NCBI GenBank assembly: GCA_019693395.1
Contig: JAAMXP010001203.1
Location: 1 to 37,431, forward strand
Length of the DNA stretch: 37,431 nt
DNA from: Ettlia oleoabundans
Taxonomy: Eukaryota > Chlorophyta > Chlorophyceae > Chlamydomonadales
Direction of reading: 5' to 3'
Part shown: positions 1-11,530 of the stretch, piece by piece
How positions within the stretch are numbered: position 1 is the first letter of the stretch
Layout of the letters: each line of letters starts with the position of its first letter
Position numbers and translations under genes: made by a program
Notes under the pieces: model-generated
What the model was told of the DNA's origin: nothing
The model's input: only the letters and a program-made list of their open reading frames with translations
The model's database searches: none

Positions 1-184
1 GTTGCGGCTCTCTCAATTTTTTACAATTAGAATTAAAAAAATGTGGCGATTTAAGCTTAGGACCGAATCAAAAAACAAACAACATGGCATAAATGATCCT
101 TATCGTGACTCTCTTACACTTCGAGAACCGCTTTTTAAAAACGATCCGCCGATTGAATTTAGACAACCAATTTAGAGAGGTTCT

Positions 185-202
185 CTCAAGCTATTGCTTG
201 AG
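185..202. repeat. Small hairpin, 7-bp stem
   Basis: CTCAAGC (185-191) and GCTTGAG (196-202) are perfect inverted repeats around a TATT loop, in AT-rich DNA. The stem resembles dispersed hairpins of algal organelle intergenic DNA. Confidence 0.55.
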
Positions 203-617
203 GAGACGTTGAAGTTGAAACTGATCAAGATCTCCAAAAACAACCTGTAAAAATTTGACATAAAAGAGCAATAAACGATTATTCAAAAAAAAAACCTACA
301 ATCCAAAAAATGGAAACAAATGGAAACAAATTATCATGCAGGATCTTTCTTTAGACCTAGAAGAATGGCTAATTTATTGTGAGATTCCATATTTCATTCT
401 TTATGGAATAAAAAAACAATTATTTGATTGTTTTTTTCAATTTTGATAACAACTTGTATTTCTTCTGGATAAAATTTACAACATGCTAGTCTTGTGTTTG
501 TAAATTGCAACTTGTGTCAATTTGGGGATCAATAGAATCTATTTTTTAATTTTTATCATGTTGTTTACATAAACAAAGTCATTGTTTTTTGAGTTTGACT
601 TTTTAGAAAGAATAATT

Positions 618-731
618 ATGCTGCTTTTTTACTTGATTTGTGGGGCAGGCATAGCATTAGTAGCGTCAGGTTATGCTGTAAAACATTTATATAAAACCGC
701 TGTTGGTTTTAAAAAACATAGGTACAGTTAA
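618..731 (+). CDS. Small single-pass membrane protein ORF (37 aa), AT-rich segment
   Basis: The frame runs from ATG to TAA and encodes a hydrophobic N-terminus (about residues 2-20, LLFYLICGAGIALVASGYA) followed by a basic tail with KHLYK and KKHRY. It looks like one membrane helix with a positively charged end. A purine-rich AGAAAG lies about 9 bases before the ATG, which could act as a bacterial-type ribosome site if this is organelle DNA. I do not recognise the protein. A second open stretch begins in another frame immediately downstream, so the gene may be broken. Chance occurrence is also possible at this length. Confidence 0.3.
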   Translation: MLLFYLICGAGIALVASGYAVKHLYKTAVGFKKHRYS

Positions 732-829
732 ATCAAGTACCTGTTGCGGATTCTGGGGTGAATTGGGTTTCTGTTAGTCCTTTAGTAGAGAAATCAACTG
801 AAATTGTTGAGAGGTACTCTCAACGCTAG
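722..829 (+). pseudogene. Open C-terminal segment in shifted frame (35 codons)
   Basis: Directly after the small membrane ORF, in a different frame, there is an open stretch from the codon after a TAG to the TAG at 827-829. It has ordinary protein-like composition (for example VPVADSGVNWVSVSP and VEKSTEIVERYSQR) and no start codon near its beginning. The simplest reading is a single gene of about 70 residues (membrane helix plus polar tail) interrupted by a frameshift at the A-run around 711-716. A real second gene with a non-ATG start, or chance, are alternatives. Confidence 0.2.
806..824. repeat. Small hairpin, 8-bp stem
   Basis: GTTGAGAG (806-813) pairs with CTCTCAAC (817-824) around a 3-base loop. 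It overlaps the end of the shifted open segment. The stem sequence is related to the hairpin near 185. Confidence 0.55.
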
Positions 830-901
830 TTGAAGAGTGGCCCAATCTTTAACAAAGAGAAATCTACTTGTCTTGTTCTGGATTCAACAGACCTAAATGG
901 T

Positions 902-1056
902 CCTCTCCATTTGGTGTAATTTTTTTTTCAAAAAAATGGAAAAAAATGGAGGTCTTCTCCATTTTTTAAAGGGAGGTACAACGTTCTTGCTTTAGCAAGG
1001 TCTTCTCCATTTGGTGTAATTTTTTGTTCAAAAAAAGGGAAAAAAATGGAGGTGGT
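902..1056. repeat. Direct repeat, two ~50-base copies
   Basis: The block starting with TCTCCATTTGGTGTAATTTT near 903 recurs near 1005, about 102 bases later. Each copy continues through a T-run, CAAAAAAA and GGAAAAAAATGGAGGT, with one or two mismatches. The copies flank a TCTTCTCCA segment and the hairpin at 986-999. The second copy ends just before the shift to GC-rich DNA. Confidence 0.7.
986..999. repeat. Small hairpin between direct-repeat copies
   Basis: CTTGC (986-990) and GCAAG (995-999) are inverted around a TTTA loop, located between the two copies of the 50-base direct repeat. Confidence 0.45.
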
Positions 1057-1327
1057 TGTTCCAATTTTTTTTGAGTTGGGTTCGTCTGGAAATACAAGCC
1101 AAGGAGCAATCCAGGAGAGCTGGCACAACAAGAGGCGGGGGGCCGAGTCTTGATGCTTTCCAACCATGCTGGGCAACAGAGGGGCGGCTGGCGCCAGAGT
1201 GCAACTCGCCGCTGGCGCAAGGTAAGGTTTGAACCAAATAGCACAGCACAGCACTAAACTGCACTACAACCCTGCAACATGTACCCTCTACCCAATGCGG
1301 TTGGTCACCAGCCACCCAACCACCCAC

Positions 1328-4300
1328 CTATGAAGATCATGGAGGGTGCCTGGGCCCGCGCCTGGGCGAACAAGTCACGCACACGTGCCGGGCCCACACC
1401 CACAAACATCTCCATGAAGTCGCTGCCTGCGGTGCACGTACGGGGAGGAAGCCATCATGTAGCAAGGAATGGTTTGCTTGATAGTGAGGGCTGTTACGCA
1501 TGAAACTGTAACTAGCTTTCTTTGTTGCTGCTGTGATGCGGTGCTGCGATGCACACCTGAGATGGTGAGGAAGGGCACTCCCGCCTCCCCCGCTGTGGCC
1601 TTGGCCAGCAGCGTCTTCCCGGTGCCTGCGCGGAGGCACGCCAGGGGCCGGCAAGTTGCGTGGATGGGTTCAATTGGTGGAGGGGCAGACGTTTGAAGGG
1701 TTGATGTGGGTTATAGCATGGAAGACCAAGCGCGGCCAGCAAAGCCATCTCATGCGGCCGGCTGGCTGACAACACAGACAGCCAGGCAGGCCGCAGCCAG
1801 CCAGACCATGTCTACTGTGACCATCCTGTGCTCATGCTCCACACATGGGGGTCAAGGACTCAAAATGAAACAAGTCAAAAATCAGCCTGTGGCGCTTACC
1901 GGGTGGTCCCACCAGCAGCGCCCCCTTGGGAATTTTGGCACCCAGATCCTTGTACTTTCCAGGGTTCTTCAAGAAATTGACAAACTCCATGATTTCAACC
2001 TGCGTTGCCAAGAAACACAACAGGCAGTACAGACGAGCTGTTGGGCGCGGTGAAGGTACAGGCACGGCGCAAAAGGCAGCAAAGGCCTCGTCCACAGTGT
2101 TGTTGCTGTTTTTGCTCGGCCCCCGTGTCGCACCGAGGCATTGTGGGTGGGCTGGCGCACACGCTACGGGCTGGCAGGTAATGTGTTGCAGGGAAGGGTT
2201 GTTGGTCCTGCTGCTGCAGGTCAAGCTGGGTTACCACAAAGGCGCATCCTAGCCCCCACCTACCTTTGCCTCGTCACATCCTGCCACATCCTTGAAGGTG
2301 ACCTTGTTCTTGCTGTTCTTGTCCAGCATGGTCACCTGCAGATGACAGTGCATGAGGCGGCATGCAGTGGAGGGGGGAACGTTCTAGAGGCTTGAGTGGC
2401 TGACACTTTCAAGGCATCGCCAACCACACTCACAGCAAACAGAAAGCAACACAACTGCAACACCAAACGCAGGTGTGACCGAGCAAAGAGCCTCATGCTA
2501 AATGCCCTTTCATCAACCCTGCCTCACCGATGCCTTGCCGACATTAAAGATACCCCGCCCGCCGGGTCCACTGCCGCCGCCAAGGCCGCCCAGCTGCCTC
2601 CTTGTGAACCAGACATATCCTGCAATAAGCAGGATGGTGGGGGCCAGGCGCCACAGCTCCTGCTGCCAGCTGACCTCGGTGGTGTAGATGATGGGCACCA
2701 TCCTGCGGTACAGGGACAACACAAGCAGTACAGGGCGCACAGCTTGCTTGTGAGACAGTAGGGCTGGTTGTCAATGCAGGTCATGCAATGTCACGAGAGG
2801 CATCAACACAATGATGGTGAATAGCAGTGGCCCGAGAGCAGGCAACAAAGGCAACCTGGTGACGCATGCATGCCACAAACACCTTAAACAAACAGCCCGC
2901 CGGTCGATAAACCTCTTGACCCATACGCAACCACGCAAACGGAGTCAAGGTTGAAACTTGAAGAAGCTGGGGTGACTAGGTTGGACTAGACTCGCAACCA
3001 CAGACAGAAGGCCACCAACACGTGCCTGGTTGGGGGCACTCCCAGCGCCTCTTGTGCCTCCTCCATCGCGTGTTCAAACGAGTCCACAGATCCAATGTTG
3101 AAGTAGAACTTGTACACACCCCGACCCTGCCCCGCCATGATACCAGGCAACAGGCCGCCACTGCCGCTGGGTGTGCCTGCAGAGCTGCCGTAGCCTCCCT
3201 CCTCAGCTCCTGCCTCGCCACCTAGCATCTCATCGCTATGTGCTGCAGCATCGCCGCCCACAATGCGTCGGGCAGCCGCCACGGGCCGCACATACACCTG
3301 CAGCAACCCAGGTGGCCGGATGGACCAGATGAGCGCGCATTGGGTGTCAGGAGGCAGTCTCAGTTAGGCCCATATTTAAGCGTTGTAGGAAGTGATGGGA
3401 GCCAAGGCTGTGGAAGTAGGATGCCACACCAGCACCTGCACCAATGTGCCTTGAGGTGCATGGAGGAAAGCTTGCAGGGGGACGCTGTTTGCACGTTGTG
3501 ATACACGCAGAGACGTGAACAGGGCCGTTTTGTGCCCCCGCTGGCACTGCGACATCTCCCTTCCCCAACCGCGCTAATTACGCAAAGCCACAGCCACAGC
3601 AGGCACTGGTTGCCTAATGCTTTCTGGGTCCATTGCCCAGATCTGCTGCCCCCTTTAACTTACCTCGTTCACTCACTACCTGGGACCTATCAATGCTTTG
3701 TGCAATGCAACCCGGTGCAATAGAGCAGCAGCAGCAGCCACTCAGCAACCCTTGACAGTCCGTGCGCCTCAGCCCCATCCCACGCTGCACATCCAGCATC
3801 CCCGCCACTGTCCTCACTTAGCCCACCTTGACTGTCTGCTTGTTGGCAACTTCCAGCCTCTCAACTAACCCCTTGGCAAGCAGCTGCGTCTTGAACCTGC
3901 AGCAGTAAATTAAGGGCATATGTAGCACAGAAAAGATTGGGCAGATAGGATGCCAGTGGCCCAACCAGCTGGCATTGGGCCGAGTATCAGCCCAGCACAG
4001 TCCGACAATGCCGCGACCAGACGGCCGGGCTGTTTGTGAAAGGAGGAACTAGGCGCCAGGAGCAGCCCACCCACCATTGGAACGAGACCTCCTGGGCATC
4101 CTGCCGTCCTGCTCCCATCAGAGTAGCCGCCGCCAGCATGACCAGCGTGATGGGCAGCATCTGCTGCAATCCGCGCTTGGCCAGAAATTCGAAGGAATCA
4201 GAGCTGGGCCCGCCGCTGCCGCTGCCCTCCAGCGGTTTCTTTGGCGCCTCTGCGGCAGGGGGCAATGCGCGCAAAATCACCAAGGGTGGCGTGCCGAGGC

Positions 4301-5002
4301 AAACAGGTGTGACGAACAGTGTGGCTGACTCGCTACAATGGGTGCAGGCACATGTTTCAGGGGCACAGGACAGCAAAACAATCACTGTGGAGAGGGCAGA
4401 GGTGCGAGATGGCAGATGCGGCAGCTGCTCACCCTTGGCACCCTTTGCCTCTGCTGCTGGCCGCCGCCCCTTGCCCTTGGGGTAAAACTTGTCCCAGCCG
4501 CGGCGGGGCGCCTCGCTGCTAAACATGCGACGCCAAAGGGTGGTGACTTGTGCCTGCAAGAGGAATGAGATTTAAGCGAAGGGCATGCCAAGGTCCGCGG
4601 GGAAGCGGCAGATGACATAACCAAATAGGAAGCACCCAGAAGTATAGCAGCAGCGTGCAACATCTCAGGCGTGGGCGTTGTTGGGCACTGAACCTTCATT
4701 AGCAGCAAGCAGCGCACCTGCTGCGCTTCCTGGTGCCGCTGCAAAAGCCTGCCAGCTAGCTGGACGCTCTGCCGCAATGCGCCGCCACGTCCGCTGCCGG
4801 CCAAAGTGCTAAGCAGCCGCGGGGCCAGGCGCTGTAAAGCGGGCTCATGGCGAAGCACCCCGACGGCTGCGATCGTGGCCGCAGAGGGCGCAGAAGTGCT
4901 GGCAAGCGAGCCCGACACTAGGCGCTCCGAGAGCTGCAGCAGTTCGGGCTCGGACTGCACAAGGCGCTTTAAGGCCCGAAAGCCGTTTAGGCCAGCTCTC
5001 AT
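1328..5002 (-). CDS. FTSH3: Mitochondrial m-AAA protease (FtsH3/10, AFG3L2 type), 3' half missing
   Basis: This gene encodes the N-terminal 481 residues of an ATP-dependent inner-membrane metalloprotease that degrades misfolded membrane proteins and processes subunits. Ten exons keep frame: 5002-4718, 4553-4433, 4249-4075, 3896-3827, 3297-3020, 2702-2528, 2335-2264, 1999-1900, 1625-1557 and 1426-1328. Exon 1 and the start of exon 2 look like a long mitochondrial presequence, with a likely processing region at [13 protein letters not shown] followed by DKFYPKGK as in plant FtsH3/10. Membrane helix 1 is near [16 protein letters not shown]. The FtsH extracellular region contains [17 protein letters not shown]. 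Helix 2 is near [17 protein letters not shown]. Then come [23 protein letters not shown] and Walker A GPPGTGKT (split across exons 8 and 9). The last exon ends APSMIFIG at a good GT donor. Walker B, the second region of homology and the HEXXH zinc site are absent, because the AT-rich block begins about 250 bases on. The ATG at 5002 is the first in-frame ATG after an upstream stop; an extra 5' exon cannot be excluded. Confidence 0.9.
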
Positions 5003-5450
5003 AATGGGGCAATCGCCGTCAACACCAGCCCAGCGAGACTCCTGCTCGTAAGACAAGAGTCCTCTTCTTCCAGAGAAAGCCCGCCGTGGCAGAGAAAGGG
5101 GTGAAAGTCCTTGGGTGCACACTCGTAAGGGTCAGGAGGTGGTGGAATTGGGCGTCACATCATGCAAAGCGGGAGCGTCGGCGGCGTCATTAGCAGGGCC
5201 AGTGGCACCTTTGCTCTGTGCTTGGTTCCTGTCCTGGATATACTAGTTGTTTTGCCCAGGGTCCCGCCATTTATGACGGGCACGTCAATAGACCAACACA
5301 GGTCACAAGATGTGGTTGGCCCCTAGGACCATCCTCGTTTGGCAACTCTTTGCTGCGGTGTAAATCTTTGCAGGGTTCAGTCAATTTCAACCACAAATCA
5401 TGTTTAAATTGAACCACCCATCATCTGGGAATTATCACCAAACCCCAGTC
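5003..5450. other. Intergenic: FTSH 5' region and SEC20 3' region
   Basis: Both flanking genes are on the minus strand, so this should hold the SEC20 3' UTR (5450 downward) and the FTSH promoter and leader. I see no clear TATA box, RNA gene or repeat. The FTSH frame is open upstream of the chosen ATG to a TGA near 5130 but has no ATG there. Confidence 0.4.
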
Positions 5451-7702
5451 TCAGAGCTCCTCGTGCACCTGCTGCGTCCTGGTTGCTGCCGCCGCCGCCT
5501 GGGCAGGGCTGCCAGGGTCTGGGGCGCCCTCCGGCCACACAGCAGCCTCTTCTGCTTTGGCAGCTGCATCATCCACTAACTCAGGCAGCTTACCACTTGC
5601 AGCTGCTGGCTGGGGCAGGGGATCCAGCAGCTCTGGCTCTTCGGTGGAACTGCCACTTGCCTGGCCTGGCTGCTGTTGCTGATGCAGCTGCTGTGGTTGT
5701 GCTGGTGAGCGAGGCTTCGGGGCCCCCTTTGCAGCTGCAGCCTCCGACTCTACCGGCACTGCCTCTTGCTCCACATCCTCTTGCTGCTCCTCTGCCGCCC
5801 ACTCAGCTCGCACTGGCTGCTGCTTCTCGCTGGTCACAGCTGCCTCTTGCGCCGCTTGTCCCAGCGCATCGGCCAGCTCTGGCTGCTGCTGCTCCTCAAA
5901 TTCTGCATGCTCCTCCTCAGGCTCCACTGGCTGCTCAGGCTCTGTCGCCTGCTCAACATCTGAGTGCCACTCAGGTTCAACCTCCTGATCAGGCTCTGTT
6001 TGTGCCACCGTCTCACTCTGCTCTGCAACTGCCTCTCCTTGAGTAGAAGCAAGCGGATCGTGCTGCCCGCCGAGCAGCACCTGCTCCTCATCCTGCTGCT
6101 CAACTTCTTCCACTGTTGATGCTGCTGAGGGTGCGTATGCGAACTGTTCCACCTCCTCCTCTGCCTGCAGTGGCTCATATGGCGGGTCACCCTCATTCAC
6201 ATCCAGCTCCATGATATGATCTCCAGGGCCAGGGCTGCGGGGCGGCGACGGGTGTAGTGCCTCGCCATCCTCCCACCCTGCCTGCTCCTCAGCCGCTGCC
6301 GCTGCTGCTTTCTCCGACTCCCGGGTTGCCCCACGGGCTCGAGGCGGTGGAGTTTGGGGCCGCAGCCACGCTGACGGTACAGACACGGGCGAGGGCCGGG
6401 TGCGGCCGGTGATCCCAACGGCCTTGAGCAGAAAGGCGGGCTTGAGGGGTTCCGGAATGAAGTGTCCGGCGCGCTTCTGGAAGATGTATGCGCACACCAG
6501 CACAAACATACTCAGCCCAAACCACAGCATGTAGGTTTCCTGCACAGACGCAGCCAACCGGAAAGGAGTGCAAGCGGGACCAGGCATGTTGAATGGGCAG
6601 CCTGAAGAGACGGTGGTGCAACTGAGGGGAGCTCAAGGTGATGTCTGGTGCACACGACAATGTGGCTCGAGTGGTCCAAATGGAGAACCCTGCATTGTGG
6701 CACCAGCACACAGCCCAGCCCAGGCGCAGCATGCAACATACCGACTTGGCCTGCCAGTTGAGCGTGCCCAGCAGCCCCCTGCTCCGCTTGAGCCGCCCAT
6801 GCTGGCCTTGGTACTCGTTCCGCGTTTTGGCCAGGGAGGTGTGGGAGGTCTCCATGGCAGCCAGCGTTGCGCTGGTGTGCTCCAGCTCCTCCGCCAAGAC
6901 CTGAATGACGGGGTCATGGGTGCGGTGCAGGAGAATGTGCAGGGTGAGGGGCAGGCACACTGCTGATACAACAGCAGAATTGTAGGGACAAAAGGGCAGC
7001 ACTTGGCGCCCGCCTGTGCATCTGGCGTTTGCTTTCCTACCATACGATGCAGGCAGCGCCACTGCTGTTATGCCTTGCTTAAAAGTTGGCGCAAGTTGCT
7101 GCTCCCACCTGGCGGATGCGACGCAGACCGCCTGTGACGTCCTCAGCCAATGCCACGCTATCCGCTTCCGTCTGCAGCTTGCGCTGGCGCGCCGAAGCAT
7201 CCGCGCCTGACAGCAGCTCACGCCGCTCCTCTGCCGCTGAGCGCAGCGCTGTTGTGCGCTGCGCCAGGGCCGCTTGCTTGAAGGCTGCCTGGATGCGGTC
7301 GTATTGAGCCTTGTGCTGGGCCAGCAGCACCTCCACCCCCTGCCTCTCCTCGTCGCTGTAGGCAACATAGCATAAGAATGAGAGTCACGGTGAGAGTCAG
7401 CAGCAAGTTGTTTTTGGCGCGCTAGGGTGACGGTGGAGGACTGGCAGCGTGCTGGCTGTCTGGCAGCTGGGGCGACCGATCGGCATCGCCCCTGCCCTGC
7501 CTTGCCTGTCCAGCTCCTCTACTAGCAGCTCCAAATCGCGGGTCAGTCCCCGTATCTGAGACAGCTTGTCTTGTATGCCAAGCGAGAGCTTTTGAACCCG
7601 AGCTTTGTCAGTCAGAGGACAATTACCATATTGCTGCACATCTGCAAGCGTCGCCGCCTCTAGCTGCAGCAGATGGGAATGCTCTTGTGGGGCTTCCACC
7701 AT
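5451..7702 (-). CDS. SEC20: SEC20 SNARE with long lumenal tail ending HEEL
   Basis: SEC20 (BNIP1 in animals) is an ER Q-SNARE for Golgi-to-ER retrograde fusion with Ufe1/Syntaxin 18 and Use1. Four exons keep frame: 7702-7506, 7355-7109, 6900-6742 and 6539-5451, giving 563 residues. The N-terminal half is helical. The Sec20 core spans about residues 125-200, with AEDVTGGLRRIRQ, VLAEELEHTSATLAAMETS and a RLKRSRGLLGTLNWQ stretch just before the membrane helix (about 204-221, MLWFGLSMFVLVCAYIF). After it come roughly 340 residues facing the ER lumen, rich in Glu, Gln, Ala and Pro, with many EE and VEP runs, ending VHEEL. Yeast Sec20 ends in HDEL, so HEEL fits a retrieval signal. Animal BNIP1 is only about 230 residues. 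Intron 1 appears to use a GC donor (AG|GCAAGG). The ATG at 7702 is the first in frame. The gene is head-to-head with SEPSECS. Confidence 0.88.
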
Positions 7703-7976
7703 GATGCACTCCAAACCCCTCCCTCAACAAGGAAATGCTCTGATGGGATCTCTGAGGACTTCGCAATTGATGAATGGCAACCTTGACACTTCTGTGCTTG
7801 TTCCGACAGAATGCTGTACTTCGTACTTTGTTAGACGTTCTTTTGTCCATCGCCGCTTTGCGTTCCTGTCCTGGCACGCAATTTGTGGTCGTGACTCGCC
7901 GTGACGGCTGTTCGTTGCCGAAGTGTTGGCTTGCCAGAACACTGATCGTGCCTCCGGCCAGCTTTATAAGACTACG
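7703..7976. promoter_or_regulatory. Shared upstream region of SEC20 and SEPSECS
   Basis: Only 274 bases separate the two start codons of these divergent genes, so both promoters and leaders must lie here or overlap the neighbouring transcribed region. No TATA box stands out. The role is inferred from gene orientation only. Confidence 0.45.
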
Positions 7977-10900
7977 ATGGATGAGGACAACTGTGCTGTT
8001 GCCTGTTCCTTGGTATCAAAGACCTACATCCAGCAGGGTAGCCAGGCAATGGCTGCGCGGCGGCGGCTCGTCAAGACGCTCCTGTCCCAGCGCCGCCTGC
8101 CGGAGCGTGGTTGGGACGATGCCACAATTGAAATGCTTCTCCAGGTAGGTTGATGATGTTTTAGTGTGATTGTATCCAGATGCTTGCTCCTTGTCGTTGC
8201 ATACAGTCGTTGCGACCCGCTTACAGGCCGCTGCCTCATAGGGTCGAAGTGGCAACAGTTGGCACATGCGGGAAATACTGCCTCCTTTTTTACTATTTCT
8301 AAACCCCATGCACCGGCAACCCATCCGTTGTTCACCAGGATGCCGCGTTGATGGACAGCAACAACTTCTTGGATAACGTGGGGGTGGGGGAGCGCGAGGC
8401 ACGGGTTGCCAGCGAGCTGGTGGCGCGCCGACATTACAGGCTGGCGCACGGCATTGGCCGCTCTGGGGTGCGACTTACTCAGAAAGGAGGGGTGCGGGGT
8501 GGGGATAAGGTTGGGATGGCTGCTTATAGCAGCGTTGCGCGGGCCTTTGTGCTCCGATTTAATCCAAGACAACTGCAACAACCTGACTTTGCCTCTGCTA
8601 CAGCTCACCATGCTCGTGCTTCCAGCAACTATGCATGCCTCACCCCAGCCAACCTGCTCCCCATTCCTTGGCTGCTCCCTCGCCCCACCTGCCTTCCTGG
8701 CCCCACCCTTGTTAGTCCGTATACCACTTGCCAGGCAGCAGATGCCCCTCCTCTCCTTGCCTCACCCCAGGCCATTGCCGCACAGCAGCCCAAGGCAGCA
8801 GGCTCTTCACTGCTGGCCCAGCTCACCCACCTGCTGGCAGCTGATGCACTAGAACTGGCTGGGCTTAGAGAGGTTGGGCAGGCGCTGGTGGTGCCACTGG
8901 CAACAGGCATGGCCATCACCACAACGCTGCTGGCGTTAAGGGGCATGCGCCCACCCACTGCCAGGTGTGCTTACTCGCTTTGCGTGCCTGCTTGGTGTAA
9001 AGGCGGTGCATTGCAGGGTGGCAGCCACGTTGCCTGCGGGGCTTCTGTAATGTGCACCGGTGCATGTTGTGGGCAAGCCCTACAAAGCCTTAAGATTGGG
9101 GTTCGTGCTAACCGCAAACAGGCAACCAATTGCCCAGCCAGAATGCAGTTGAGTTGCTTTGCGTTTTCATAGGTACGTGCTGTGGCCACGTATCGACCAG
9201 AAGACGTGCCTCAAGTCCATCCAGGCCGCGGGGTTTGAGCCGATTGTGGTTCCCATGCAGCTGGAAGGCGATCAGTTGGTGACAGACGTGAAGGCAAGCA
9301 CAGCACAGCACAGCACAGCACAGCACAGGGAGGTTGGGCCACCGCACAGCAGGACGTAGCGTCACTGTCTGCCCCCAGCCTGCTTACGCCTGGCATGTGC
9401 ATGCTTCCGAGCCGCAGGAATGGCGACTCACATATTATGTGTGAAGGAAACGCTGCCGCATCCCACATGGCTTCAGGCACTGCAGCGGGAGATGGAGCAG
9501 CTGGGGGCGGACTCCTTGGCCTGTGTCATCACCACCACCAGCTGCTTTGCACCCAGGGCCCCAGACGATGTGGTGGCAGGTGGGGCCGCAGCACGGAAAC
9601 TGCTGGTCCTTCCGCTTCCTTGAAGCATCATCCTGCGCAGGGTCTGTATGGCATACTGCACATAGCAGCTGTGCGGTCCAGGGGTGACTCTGCCAGGGAG
9701 CAGCCGTCCGGAGGATTTCAGGCCCCGCCATGCGTGTTACTCCCGCATGCAGTGGCCAAGCTGTGCCATCAGGCGGGCGTCCCCCATATCATCAACAATG
9801 CCTACGGCGTGCAATCAGCGGCGCTGTGCCAGCAGGCATGTGCGAAGTGTGCCGCTGCGGGTTTCACCCTTGTCTGGTACTTGTCGACACTCCTGGCACA
9901 CGCCATGCAGTGAACCCTGGCCAACAGTGAGCAGACTCGTACCATCACACCTGTGTGTCCTTGCTGCACCCGTTGTGCTGCTTGCGCCTTCACCTACACT
10001 CTCACCCGCCCGTAGACGTGCGCACATCTTGCTACCGGCCCGCAGGTGTGCTCCGCCTGGCGCAGAGGGCGTGTGGATGCTGTGGTGCAGAGCACTGACA
10101 AGAACTTCATGGTACCTGTGGGGGGCGCCATCGTAGCGGCACGCAGGGGTGCCACCCAGCTGGTGAGCATCGCGGAGCAGGCATCACCCCCCTTTCCTGT
10201 GCAAGTGATTGGCAGCTGCCCATGCTGCTGATGTATGCATTGACAATGACGTATTTGGGTTGGACCAGGTGGTTATCCTGACCTCCCCTCCCAAGTTCGA
10301 TCCACCGCCCACCACCATAACCTCAGCTGGGTCAATAGCCACACACCTCCAAAACCGCAACACCACATGCCCCTGGTCCGCGCGCGAGCGCCCCCCCTCC
10401 ACCCCACCCCCCGCCGCAGGTTAAGCGTGTGGCTGAGCTGTATCCAGGTCGTGCCTGCATGTCACCCCTGCTGGATCTACTCATCACCCTGTTACACTGG
10501 GGTGCAGCAGGCTGGCGTGATATGCTGCAGGAGAGGGAGCAGCTGTATGGATACGTGGCTCAGCGCCTGGCAGGGTTTGCAGCGCAGCAAGGGGAACAAG
10601 TGCTGGCCACACCAGGGAACCCCATCTCGCTGGCTCTCTCCCTCACCAGGCTTGGGACGGCACAGCAGCAGGGTCAGCAGGCTCATCATCAGCAGCAGCA
10701 GCAGCGGCAGGATGGCCTGGAACAGCAGGGGTTGCAGGACAGGTCATCAACAGAACAGGCACAGCAGGTAGAGCAGCCGCAGGCAGAGTCGAGAGAGCAG
10801 CAGCACCAGCATTTACAGCAGCCTCCCAGCGCATGTACACCGCCCATTACCTTCTTGGGCTCCATGTTGTTCGGCCGCTGCGTGTCTGGCACGCGTGTTG

Positions 10901-11115
10901 TGGCGCGTGGCGCACAGGCGGAGGTGGGTGGCCTGCCATTTGTGGGGTATGGAGCACACTGCGATGATTATCACTGTGACTATGTCACAGTAGCAGCTGC
11001 GCTGGGTACCCGCAAGGAAGACGTGGATGAGCTGTTGCGGCGCCTGCAACGTTGTTTTGCGGAATTCAGCGCGCGGCAGCAGAAGGCAGCAGGCCGTGGT
11101 GCGCTGCCAGCTTGA
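7977..11115 (+). CDS. SEPSECS: O-phosphoseryl-tRNA(Sec) selenium transferase (SepSecS)
   Basis: This PLP enzyme converts O-phosphoseryl-tRNA(Sec) to selenocysteinyl-tRNA(Sec) using selenophosphate, the last step of eukaryotic selenocysteine synthesis. Eight exons keep frame: 7977-8144, 8339-8467, 8771-8964, 9173-9293, 9477-9579, 9753-9835, 10046-10162 and 10420-11115, giving 536 residues (human about 501). Family landmarks in order are [104 protein letters not shown] and [15 protein letters not shown]; Lys285 in the last is the expected PLP lysine. [11 protein letters not shown] and [16 protein letters not shown] follow. A Gln/His/Glu-rich insert of about 60 residues (about 386-447) separates those two. 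Introns 4 (AAG|GCAAGC) and 6 (CAG|GCATGT) fit only as GC-AG introns if family length is to be kept. The start at MDEDNC has a good ACGATGG context. Its presence implies that the organism makes selenoproteins. Confidence 0.93.
9296..9327. repeat. ACAGC pentanucleotide microsatellite
   Basis: About six tandem copies of a five-base ACAGC unit start directly after the proposed GC donor of SEPSECS intron 4. It is intronic and a candidate length-polymorphic marker. Confidence 0.75.
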
Positions 11116-11530
11116 ACCCAAGTAATGGCGGCCCCGTGAGCTGTAATCATTGACACCACTTTCGTTGTGGTTTCCAAGAAATATTTCAGGTCTCACTGTA
11201 CGTTGGAAATGGACAAAGAGCTTGCACTGTTGCCGCCGACCCTCCGCTGACTCTCCTGGAGGTGTGGTGTCCAAGGAGTCTTCACACGAGTACGCCCTCC
11301 TATAGTCGGTTTACATGTTCCCCACGTCTACGGTGGCATGATATGTCGCAATGTTCACCATTCAAATTAGAATTCATGAGCCCCACGCGCCCCAGCAGCT
11401 GCCGACGTAATGCGAGATGCACCTACATCGATACACAACTGTGTTCCGGGCGGAAACTCAAGCTGAAGCCGCGTTCTTTGCCATAGATAGTGCCTCAGTT
11501 TGCGTTTGTGCACGGAGTTCAGCAGCAAAG
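11116..11530. other. Intergenic between SEPSECS and the MGCGSS gene
   Basis: The neighbours are in tandem on the plus strand, so this holds the SEPSECS 3' UTR and the promoter and leader of the next gene. The middle (about 11340-11380) is locally less GC-rich. I see no RNA gene, repeat or extra exon here. Confidence 0.4.
11142..11146 (+). promoter_or_regulatory. Candidate TGTAA poly(A) signal, SEPSECS
   Basis: TGTAA, the usual polyadenylation signal of chlorophyte algae, occurs 27 bases after the SEPSECS stop codon. The motif is short, so this is a suggestion only; such a close signal would give an unusually short 3' UTR. Confidence 0.3.

Larger units (their letters stand above)
1..1070. other. 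AT-rich organelle- or plasmid-like segment
   Basis: This stretch is rich in A and T with long A and T runs, unlike the GC-rich sequence that follows. The change happens within a few tens of bases near 1060-1080. It carries short perfect hairpins, a 50-base direct repeat and one small interrupted reading frame, but no spliced nuclear gene and no recognisable plastid or mitochondrial gene. Small hairpin repeats of this kind are common between genes in green-algal plastid DNA, so a plastid fragment inserted in the nucleus, a linear plasmid, or a chimeric assembly join are all possible. I cannot tell these apart from the sequence alone. Confidence 0.6.
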